A stretch of 5,505 bases of DNA from Nitrososphaerales archaeon TH5895 (GTDB taxonomy: Archaea; Thermoproteota; Nitrososphaeria; Nitrososphaerales; Nitrososphaeraceae): contig JAATVS010000338.1 in NCBI GenBank assembly GCA_014523695.1, positions 1 to 5,505 of the forward strand, read 5' to 3'. A program made the translations under genes and the position numbers. The first letter of the stretch is position 1; each line of letters opens with the position of its first letter. Positions 1-5,038 of the stretch are shown one piece after another. Under the pieces are notes generated by a model. The model was given only the letters and a program-made list of their open reading frames with translations, was not told the origin of the DNA and made no database searches.

Positions 1-1
1 G

Positions 2-1150
2 AGCACATTTGAAGTCTTGCAGGCGTTTCTGGCTGCTTGGACTGAGAAAGATGGAACGAGGTTTGAACGAATAGCTGAAGAAAAAGCAGATGAAAAGCCC
101 GTCTCTACGTTCATGATGAAGTTTTCCCTTGACAAAAACAATGGATACTCCCTTGTTGTGCCTGAAGTCCATCCTGGTCCCTTCCTCTCTGTTGGGGGCA
201 GTAATCTCCCCTATGTTCTATACAACGCTTTTTCTGGAAGAGCAATGGTCTTGCACGGAGTTTCTGACCATGCATTGAATATTCCTTCTAAGGAAGAGCT
301 AGACAAATACATAAGCGGACTCAAGACCGCTAAAAAGATCTCATCTCATAGCCTATGTTCGAGGCCGGTCAGAATTGAGGATGGTTATTGCAGCGTGACG
401 GGTATAAGATTCGATAATGTCTGTATGCTAATTTTGTCCATGTCTCCAAAAGGTATGGAGGATGTACCATATTCAGTGCTCTCTCAACTTACCCATTACT
501 CAAAAAAGATCGGGTTTGATTCCTTACTTTTGATAGATAGTCATAACGCAATGGGAGTCTCATTGGATGGTCAGCAGACAGAACAGCTGCTCAGGACTGC
601 AGAGCGTTGTTTGGATAAGCTAGTCGGAGCAGCCGAATATCCGTTTCGCGCAGGCTATGCCAATATTAGAGACATACCTCTTGGAGTGAGTTTCCAAGAC
701 GATTTGGGCGAGTCTGGTTTGGCTATGCTTGCGTTGTGTATTGACGACAAGTGGAACTTGTTGGGCTGGGCTGATTCTAATAATATGAAGAATGGTCTGC
801 GTGAGGAACTTTTGAAAAGTCTGACGAGTCAAGACCATCACATGGTAGAGATCTGTACTTCAGATACACATGGTACTTCAGGGAAAAGAACCAGGAATGG
901 ATACTTCGCACTTGGAGAGCTTAGCAAGGAAGATGAGATCATTGAAGCATTTCAAGCACTGTCACTCCGCGCCAAGGAATCGGCCGAGTCTTCATCTCTG
1001 GAGCTGTTCTCTGCTATATCGAACGTAAAGGTTATGGGGTCAAAACAACTAGACGACTATTCATCTGCATTGGATAGATCGATGAGGGTCACGAAAGTAT
1101 TTTTGTGTGCCCTCGCGGTAACATTTGTTGGTATGATACTAACGACCTAA
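2..1150 (+). CDS. DUF2070-like archaeal membrane protein, 3' part
   Basis: The reading frame is open from the first bases of the window and has no convincing start, so the gene begins upstream. The nearest start-like codon is a TTG at 17, which I do not believe. About 383 residues are visible. Numbering from that TTG, the soluble part carries His/Asp-rich motifs: E50-x-HPGPF (H52), HGVSDH (80-85), DSHN (174-177) and SDTHG (282-286). It ends in one hydrophobic segment (about 358-377) directly before the TAA stop. From memory this matches the C-terminal half of DUF2070 (PF09843) proteins, roughly 600 residues long in archaea, with several N-terminal membrane helices that would lie outside the window. 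Function is unknown. The repeated H/D motifs look like metal ligands, which suggests a hydrolase-like domain; this is inference. The gene is convergent with the tRNA gene. Family assignment is fairly confident, function is not. Confidence 0.75.
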   Translation, partial: STFEVLQAFLAAWTEKDGTRFERIAEEKADEKPVSTFMMKFSLDKNNGYSLVVPEVHPGPFLSVGGSNLPYVLYNAFSGRAMVLHGVSDHALNIPSKEELDKYISGLKTAKKISSHSLCSRPVRIEDGYCSVTGIRFDNVCMLILSMSPKGMEDVPYSVLSQLTHYSKKIGFDSLLLIDSHNAMGVSLDGQQTEQLLRTAERCLDKLVGAAEYPFRAGYANIRDIPLGVSFQDDLGESGLAMLALCIDDKWNLLGWADSNNMKNGLREELLKSLTSQDHHMVEICTSDTHGTSGKRTRNGYFALGELSKEDEIIEAFQALSLRAKESAESSSLELFSAISNVKVMGSKQLDDYSSALDRSMRVTKVFLCALAVTFVGMILTT

Positions 1151-1246
1151 ATAATGTTAAGGTCTATCTGGATAGTTACGAGTTTCATCGGTAAGTTATG
1201 ATATGAATCTATTTCCATTGCATTAATTGTATTGTTAGCGAGATAC

Positions 1247-1253
1247 AAAAAAA
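1247..1253 (-). terminator. T7 tract downstream of tRNA-Val
   Basis: Read on the minus strand, seven consecutive T residues begin 29 bases after the discriminator base of the tRNA, with no preceding hairpin. Archaeal RNA polymerase commonly terminates at oligo-T runs, so this is the likely end of the tRNA transcript. The plus-strand complement is an A7 run and would not act on the converging DUF2070-like gene. Confidence 0.55.
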
Positions 1254-1281
1254 GAGTCCGACTATGTATTTTCAAGTTAGG

Positions 1282-1356
1282 TGGATGGGGAGAGATTCGA
1301 ACTCTCGACCACCTGTGTGTGAGACAGGTATCATAACCAGGCTAGACCACCCATCC
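1282..1356 (-). tRNA. tRNA-Val (anticodon CAC)
   Basis: Read on the minus strand the cloverleaf is complete. The acceptor stem GGATGGG/CCCATCC spans 1350-1356 with 1283-1289. The D arm begins GTCT and contains AGCCTGGTTA. The anticodon stem is CCTGT/ACAGG with a 7-base loop CTCACAC, giving anticodon CAC at 1319-1321, which reads the valine codon GUG. The T arm is GAGAG/CTCTC with loop TTCGAAT, and the variable loop is five bases. The discriminator is A (1282), as expected for tRNA-Val. The bases after it read CCT, so the CCA tail is not encoded and must be added by the CCA-adding enzyme. No intron is present. In the D stem one pair is G-U and the innermost is U-U, both tolerable. It lies downstream of ahcY on the same strand, and an AT-rich candidate promoter sits between them. 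Confidence 0.97.
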
Positions 1357-1414
1357 AAATTTCTCGAAAAGAGCCAGCCCATCACTATTCTCTTGAAATG
1401 CTAACTGTGTATTT

Positions 1415-1431
1415 CAATATATCAATATATT
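1415..1431 (-). promoter_or_regulatory. Candidate TATA element upstream of tRNA-Val
   Basis: The octamer CAATATAT occurs twice in tandem (1415-1422 and 1423-1430). The same stretch contains an inverted repeat, AATATAT-CA-ATATATT. On the minus strand it reads as an AT-rich TATA-like element about 60-75 bases before the tRNA 5' end. If it is the TATA box, transcription would begin near 1395-1400 with a leader of about 40 bases removed by RNase P. No better box is seen closer to the tRNA. Confidence 0.4.
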
Positions 1432-1437
1432 TCACTC

Positions 1438-1510
1438 GTCTCCGTCTCCTCCGCTTCTTTTCTACTAATTCATTTGCTGAAGGTGAGTCGGGAAGGAGGG
1501 GGGCGGAGAC
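1438..1510. repeat. Inverted repeat at the 3' end of ahcY
   Basis: GTCTCCG at 1438-1444 is the exact reverse complement of CGGAGAC at 1504-1510. The second arm overlaps the last base of the ahcY stop codon (1510-1512). In plus-strand RNA the stem can extend to 13 consecutive pairs (1438-1450 with 1498-1510) through three G-U wobbles. In the ahcY (minus-strand) transcript only the seven outer pairs are perfect. The loop is long (about 47-59 bases), and the arms sit in skewed C/T-rich and G-rich tracts. It may be a 3'-end structure or a by-product of low-complexity sequence. No T run follows it on the minus strand, so it is not a clear terminator. Confidence 0.4.
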
Positions 1511-2763
1511 TACGTGCCCTGATCAAAGCCTTTTATGTATTTTTGTTGATCCTGTGTGAGCTGGTCGATGTATATTCCCATGGAGTGGAGCTTTGCTACG
1601 GCTATGACCATGTCCTGTTCCCGTTCAATTTCATAGACCCTCGGTTCAAGGGAATGATGCGTCTGTGCGATACGGATTACGGAGAGAAGTTGATTTGCAA
1701 AGCTCATGTCCATAACTTCGGAAGGATGTCCCTCTGCAGCGGCTAGATTCACCAGTCTGCCCTCTGCTATGAGGTAAACGGCCTTATTATTTGACAATTG
1801 ATACTGGTAAACATGATCATTTATCTTATTTTTCGCTACTGCATTTTTTTCCAGTGCGTCGACTGAGATTTCGACATTAAAATGCCCTGCATTGGCCAAT
1901 AAAGCTCCATTCTTCAACTTGAGAATTGTGTCGTAATCAATTACATCTTTGCAGCCTGTTGTCGTTATGAATAGATCTCCTGCGGGGGCAACCTCAGAGA
2001 CCTTTGCCACCGAAAAGCCGTCTAACTTTGCTTTCAGAGCTGCTATAGGATCCACTTCAGTAACGGTTACATTTGCGCCCAAACCTGCCGCCTTGCGAGC
2101 AATTCCTTTGCCTACATGCCCGTATCCACAGATGACGACGTTTTTTCCTGATATCAGGATATTAGTGGCGCGAATTATTCCATCTAACGCAGATTGACCA
2201 GTTCCATAATAATTATCAAAGTCATGTTTTGTCTCTGCATCGTTTACTGCAATGATAGGGTATTTGAGAATCCCACCTTTCTCCATAGATCTTAGCCTTA
2301 CAACCCCTGTTGTTGTTTCCTCTGTTCCTCCATACACAGACTTGAATTTTTGAATCTCTCTGTGCATTTCCAGCGTAAGATCAGCTCCGTCATCGATGGT
2401 TATGTTTGGATCAATCTTCATCGCCATGTGGATGTCGTCATAGTATTCTTGCGTCGATACCCCCCTGCTGGCATAAATTGATATCTTGTCATCTTCGGCT
2501 AGGGATGCGGCCACGTCATCCTGAGTACTAAGAGGATTACATCCGCACCAGGAAAGTACTGCCCCCAATGCCTTAAGAGATTCAACTAATACTGCTGTCT
2601 CCTTAGTGACATGAAGACAACCAGCAATGCGTACACCTTCTAACGGCATACTTTTTTCATATTGCCTAGTCAAAGATTGCAAGACAGGCATATGGGACAA
2701 TGCCCATTGAATTTTTCTCCTTCCTTCATCTGCTAGGGAGACATCAAGAACACGATAACTCAT
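1510..2763 (-). CDS. ahcY: S-adenosylhomocysteine hydrolase (adenosylhomocysteinase)
   Basis: This cytosolic NAD+-dependent enzyme reversibly splits S-adenosylhomocysteine into adenosine and homocysteine, relieving product inhibition of SAM-dependent methyltransferases. Numbering from the chosen start (417 residues), the substrate domain shows CLHVTKET (49-56), DDGADLT (124-130) and EETTTG (148-153), plus the catalytic lysine and aspartate of NDAETK-x3-D (K179, D183). The NAD-binding Rossmann motif is GYGHVGKG (213-220), and the cofactor/substrate loop is NAGHFN (291-296). The protein is the short archaeal form and lacks the C-terminal Lys-x3-Tyr tail of eukaryotic and many bacterial enzymes. 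An upstream in-frame ATG at 2787 would add eight residues (MACAPASN). I prefer the ATG at 2763 because an AT-rich TATA-like box lies 25-33 bases before it, fitting a leaderless mRNA, and because archaeal homologues begin close to this point. Neither ATG has a Shine-Dalgarno. Product assignment is very confident; the start is moderately so. Confidence 0.96.
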   Translation of the reverse strand: MSYRVLDVSLADEGRRKIQWALSHMPVLQSLTRQYEKSMPLEGVRIAGCLHVTKETAVLVESLKALGAVLSWCGCNPLSTQDDVAASLAEDDKISIYASRGVSTQEYYDDIHMAMKIDPNITIDDGADLTLEMHREIQKFKSVYGGTEETTTGVVRLRSMEKGGILKYPIIAVNDAETKHDFDNYYGTGQSALDGIIRATNILISGKNVVICGYGHVGKGIARKAAGLGANVTVTEVDPIAALKAKLDGFSVAKVSEVAPAGDLFITTTGCKDVIDYDTILKLKNGALLANAGHFNVEISVDALEKNAVAKNKINDHVYQYQLSNNKAVYLIAEGRLVNLAAAEGHPSEVMDMSFANQLLSVIRIAQTHHSLEPRVYEIEREQDMVIAVAKLHSMGIYIDQLTQDQQKYIKGFDQGT

Positions 2764-2787
2764 ATTGCTTGCCGGTGCACAGGCCAT

Positions 2788-2800
2788 ATATTATTTTTTA
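2788..2800 (-). promoter_or_regulatory. TATA-like box of ahcY
   Basis: On the minus strand this uninterrupted A/T stretch contains AATAATAT at 25-32 bases before the A of the ATG at 2763, the usual position of an archaeal TATA box relative to the transcription start. It therefore supports a leaderless transcript beginning at, or within a few bases of, that ATG. It also argues against the ATG at 2787, which directly abuts the box. This is prediction by position and composition only. Confidence 0.5.
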
Positions 2801-2843
2801 CTCGAAGAGGCAGCCGGTGATAAGTGTATCGTACGGTTTGAAT

Positions 2844-2858
2844 ATTGGATTATCCAAT
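2844..2858. promoter_or_regulatory. 15-base palindrome, possible operator
   Basis: ATTGGAT-T-ATCCAAT is a perfect inverted repeat with seven-base arms around a single central base. It lies about 44 bases upstream of the ahcY TATA-like box and within the shared upstream region of two divergent genes. Its size and symmetry suit a dimeric helix-turn-helix regulator. The regulator and the target are unknown, and an AT-rich genome yields some such palindromes by chance. Confidence 0.35.
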
Positions 2859-3030
2859 TCTAGTTTCCTGCTAACAATGAATACGAGTGAGCGGAAATGA
2901 AAAATCAGAAATAAAAAGGGAGACAGGAAGGAGGCGAGAAACTGAGGAGTAAAAAAAGGGGCAATGAGCGGTGAAATGAGAAATTAGTAGAGATGGTTCA
3001 AAGAAATCTTAGATACGGGGCGAGCTGGCG

Positions 3031-3065
3031 GTAGCGTGGTTCAAGAGCGCTACGTTAAAAACCAC
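3031..3065 (+). repeat. Hairpin with possible H-type pseudoknot
   Basis: GTAGCG (3031-3036) pairs with CGCTAC (3048-3053) around an 11-base loop. Within that loop TGGTT (3037-3041) is complementary to AACCA (3060-3064), downstream of the stem, which is the order of an H-type pseudoknot. Both helices are short. The structure sits about 70 bases before the start of the LOG-like gene and probably upstream of its predicted transcription start, so it may belong to a separate transcript or be a chance DNA repeat. Confidence 0.35.
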
Positions 3066-3098
3066 TCAATTCTCCCTTGCCTCCGGTTAGAAGCAAAA

Positions 3099-3107
3099 GG
3101 TATATGA
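3099..3107 (+). promoter_or_regulatory. TATA-like box of the LOG-like gene
   Basis: The sequence GGTATATGA places TATATG 27-32 bases upstream of the GTG start codon at 3133, the spacing expected for an archaeal TATA box feeding a leaderless or nearly leaderless transcript. A weak AGGT element at 3124-3127 lies close to the start but is not a strong Shine-Dalgarno. Confidence 0.45.
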
Positions 3108-3132
3108 TGATCGGACCGATTTTAGGTAAGGT

Positions 3133-3654
3133 GTGCGGAAGTTTCAGATAGGCGTAATCGGCTATAACGATGATCGCTGCACACCCATAGCCAAAAAAAT
3201 AGCATATGAGGTTGGTAAAGAGATCGCGCTCTCCGGCTCAGTCCTAGTATGTGGAGGTCTTGGAGGAGTAATGGAGGCCGCATGCAAAGGTGCAAAGGAG
3301 TTGAACGGTGTTACGGTGGGTATTATTCCGCAAGACAACTTTAGTTTTGCGAATGAATTTTGTGATATTGTGATTTGCAGCGGTATTGGATTTGCGCGAG
3401 ATTTTATAGTGGCCACGTCTTGTGACGGAATAATTGCCGTCGGTGGTGGAATCGGGACATTAATCGAGATGTCAGTGGGCTATATGATCAAGAAGAAAAT
3501 AGTTGTCATCTCAAGTAGTGGTGGAGTTTCTGATGTTTATGCGGGCAAGTATCTAGATGAAAGGAGGAGAGTGTTAATCGGTTCAGCACCAGACGCTAAA
3601 ACAGCAGTACATACCATACTAAATGAAAGCAAAAGCACCCCCAAAGAAATCTGA
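3133..3654 (+). CDS. LOG/TIGR00725-like Rossmann-fold nucleotide-binding protein
   Basis: This 173-residue protein is a single Rossmann-like SLOG-type domain, the usual size of the TIGR00725 (DprA/Smf-related, family 1) proteins. Visible motifs are the N-terminal IGVIGY (6-11), CGGLGGVMEAACKGA (40-54), an Arg in GFARD (86-90) that matches the phosphate-contacting Arg of LOG proteins, and VGGGIGTLIE (103-112) with the family glutamate E112. In cytokinin-activating LOG phosphoribohydrolases the last motif reads PGGxGTxxE; here Gly replaces the Pro, as is usual in TIGR00725. The ligand could therefore be a nucleotide or a pterin cofactor, as proposed for relatives called molybdenum-cofactor carriers; activity cannot be assigned. 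The start is fixed: an in-frame TAA at 3127-3129 precedes the GTG at 3133. It converges on the dehydrogenase gene and is probably monocistronic. Confidence 0.88.
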   Translation: MRKFQIGVIGYNDDRCTPIAKKIAYEVGKEIALSGSVLVCGGLGGVMEAACKGAKELNGVTVGIIPQDNFSFANEFCDIVICSGIGFARDFIVATSCDGIIAVGGGIGTLIEMSVGYMIKKKIVVISSSGGVSDVYAGKYLDERRRVLIGSAPDAKTAVHTILNESKSTPKEI

Positions 3655-3659
3655 ATGCT

Positions 3660-3707
3660 GTCTGTCTCCTCTCAGAGCAGACGCATCTGGTTGAAGCTGC
3701 CGTTTTT
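3660..3707 (+). terminator. Weak hairpin plus T5 after the LOG-like gene
   Basis: Just after the stop codon, GTCTG (3660-3664) pairs with CAGAC (3678-3682). CTC/GAG continues the stem past a bulged T, around a six-base loop. A T5 run follows at 3703-3707, too far from the stem to be a bacterial-type terminator but adequate as an archaeal oligo-T stop. It lies in the 91-base gap between two convergent genes, where termination is expected. No comparable T tract is seen for the opposite strand in this gap. Confidence 0.35.
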
Positions 3708-3745
3708 GTATCTATTCTAGCTACAACTCTCGATTATGAGATTCC

Positions 3746-4891
3746 TTAACCTGCCAATTTGAGGAGATATGGGTCAGGAGCATAAAACTTGCCATATTTT
3801 TCGGACATTTCATCTAACTTTTCAACAATCCTTTTCATGCCAACCTCTCCAGCAGTCGCCAGCAGATCTTTTTTAAGCCCCATTCCAAGACGAAGAGCCT
3901 TTTCTAAGTCTGATTGAGAGCAGACCTCATTGGAAAGGAGCCACCCTGCATTGTTCGAAGCCACCGCTAGCAGCACGATAGGGCCAAAAGCTGCCGCGTC
4001 CGCTTGAACACTCTCTTTTCGCTCATATTTATCTGTCGAATACGAATAGAAACCTTCCCCAGTTTTTTGTCCAAGTTTCTTTTCTTGAAACAACTTTTCG
4101 ATTAATGGATGAGGATTGATGACCTTGTCATCTCTGAGATGCATCTCATGACTTGCTTTATTAACAACATCCAAACCGGTAAAATCGGCGAGTTCAAATA
4201 TGCCCATCGGAAAGCCTAATTTGGATTTCATCGCGGCGTCTATCTCCTCATAAGTGACACCATCCCTTTCTTTACAAAAGACCGCTTCATGAACTAGTGG
4301 TATGAAAATCCTGTTTACAATGAACCCAGCAACATCCTTCTGTACAAGTACTGGAGTCTTTCCCAAAGCTTCTACAAAGGTCATTAAGCTCTCAACAGTA
4401 CTTTGATCAGTTTTGCGGCCTCGAATCACTTCTACTAGCTTCATTAATTGAGGAGGATTGAAGAAGTGTAATCCTATGAATGAGCCCGGACGATCTGTTA
4501 GGTCCGCCATCTCGCTTATTGGCAGAGTGCTTGTGTTTGATGCGAAGATAGTTTTAGGATCAGCGTAAGAGCTTACTTCCTTGTAGACTATCCTTTTTAG
4601 CGAAAGGTCTTCGGGTACCGCTTCAATAACAAAGTCTGCACCCTTCAAACCCTCCTTCAAATCAACCACAGGTTCTAATCTAGAAAGAGTCTGCTCAAAA
4701 GATTCTTTGGTCAGCTTGTTTTTTTCAACCATCTTATTGAGTGACCATTTGATCTTATCCATGGCACTATCTAGAAACCTCTGCTCAACATCCCTCAAGT
4801 GAACCTTAAACCCAGCCATAGCGGCAATCTGTGCTATTCCGTGCCCCATAGTCCCGGATCCTAGTACCGTAACGTTTGCCATCTTGTCCAT
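3746..4891 (-). CDS. 3-hydroxyacyl-CoA dehydrogenase (NAD-dependent)
   Basis: The enzyme oxidises (S)-3-hydroxyacyl-CoA to 3-oxoacyl-CoA with NAD+. From the chosen start (381 residues) the Rossmann motif is GSGTMG (11-16). SNTS (118-121) and HFFNP (His142) with Glu154 form the catalytic set, and GFIVNR (Asn193) opens the C-terminal domain, which runs to GEGFYSY. A further C-terminal stretch (about 300-381) resembles a second, partial copy of the C-terminal domain, as in archaeal fused enzymes, but no enoyl-CoA hydratase domain follows. Thaumarchaeota have such a stand-alone dehydrogenase (Nmar_1028 in Nitrosopumilus) acting on 3-hydroxybutyryl-CoA in the hydroxypropionate/hydroxybutyrate cycle; I infer the same role here. 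In-frame ATGs occur at 4978, 4912, 4891 and 4882. I choose 4891 because a GTGAT Shine-Dalgarno-like element lies about six bases upstream and the Rossmann strand starts immediately after. The 4978 start would add a 29-residue non-conserved tail. Confidence 0.92.
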   Translation of the reverse strand: MDKMANVTVLGSGTMGHGIAQIAAMAGFKVHLRDVEQRFLDSAMDKIKWSLNKMVEKNKLTKESFEQTLSRLEPVVDLKEGLKGADFVIEAVPEDLSLKRIVYKEVSSYADPKTIFASNTSTLPISEMADLTDRPGSFIGLHFFNPPQLMKLVEVIRGRKTDQSTVESLMTFVEALGKTPVLVQKDVAGFIVNRIFIPLVHEAVFCKERDGVTYEEIDAAMKSKLGFPMGIFELADFTGLDVVNKASHEMHLRDDKVINPHPLIEKLFQEKKLGQKTGEGFYSYSTDKYERKESVQADAAAFGPIVLLAVASNNAGWLLSNEVCSQSDLEKALRLGMGLKKDLLATAGEVGMKRIVEKLDEMSEKYGKFYAPDPYLLKLAG

Positions 4892-4948
4892 TTTACGATC
4901 ACAATCTATCATTCGAGGGGGGCTTTTAGTCTTGCCTTGGATTGAAAG

Positions 4949-4958
4949 CAATTTAAGA
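4949..4958 (-). promoter_or_regulatory. Candidate TATA box of the dehydrogenase gene
   Basis: On the minus strand CTTAAATT (4950-4957) is the most TATA-like element upstream of the dehydrogenase. It would place the transcription start near 4927, giving a short leader that carries the GTGAT element before the ATG at 4891. If correct, it excludes the ATG at 4978 as the start. The match is weak and the call is positional. Confidence 0.3.
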
Positions 4959-5038
4959 GAATGATTCCTTAATGCCATCTGTATCAGTATTTGGATCTGT
5001 TCAGATTTACTGCCGATGTGTCCTCCCTTTCAGAGCGT

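Larger units (their letters stand above)
2764..3132. other. Divergent intergenic region between ahcY and the LOG-like gene
   Basis: No protein-coding gene is supported in these roughly 370 bases. From left to right it holds: the ahcY TATA-like box; a 15-base palindrome (2844-2858); a strongly purine-skewed tract from about 2881 to 3000, with about four of five plus-strand bases A or G by hand count; a hairpin/possible pseudoknot (3031-3065); a long-range complementary pair (2930-2940 with 3070-3084); and a TATA-like element (3099-3107) before the LOG-like gene. Short ATG-initiated frames, such as one at 2964 of seven codons, are too short to support. The region could contain a small non-coding RNA, but I recognise no known RNA family in it. 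Confidence 0.6.

Noticed and set aside
620..841. Minus-strand open frame inside the DUF2070-like gene
   Set aside because: The plus-strand protein has conserved-looking motifs across this stretch; the antisense translation does not.
1474..2197. Plus-strand open frames antisense to ahcY (1474-1746 and 1949-2197)
   Set aside because: They overlap a clearly conserved minus-strand gene, and their translations show no recognisable motif. They are shadows of ahcY.
2700..2900. Plus-strand frame of 66 codons across the ahcY start and promoter
   Set aside because: It is half antisense to ahcY and half in intergenic DNA, with no ribosome site or recognisable protein features.
2964..2987. Seven-codon frame after a GGAGG element
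   Set aside because: The GGAGG block is more than 25 bases from the ATG and the frame is too short. Such blocks are expected in the purine-rich tract.
3023..3065. tRNA-like stretch (GTGGTTCAAGAGCGCTAC)
   Set aside because: The TTCAA resembles a T loop, but the flanking stem does not close it, and no acceptor or anticodon stem can be placed.
3104..3110. ATGATGA matching box C of C/D guide RNAs
   Set aside because: No CTGA box D lies at a suitable distance, and the match overlaps the TATA-like region and start of the LOG-like gene.
3162..3416. Minus-strand frame of 84 codons antisense to the LOG-like gene
   Set aside because: It is a shadow frame opposite the conserved Rossmann motifs, with no start signals.
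5021..5030. Minus-strand GGGAGGA as a Shine-Dalgarno for the dehydrogenase
   Set aside because: No ATG, GTG or TTG in the dehydrogenase frame lies within a usable distance; the nearest ATG (4978) is over 40 bases away.
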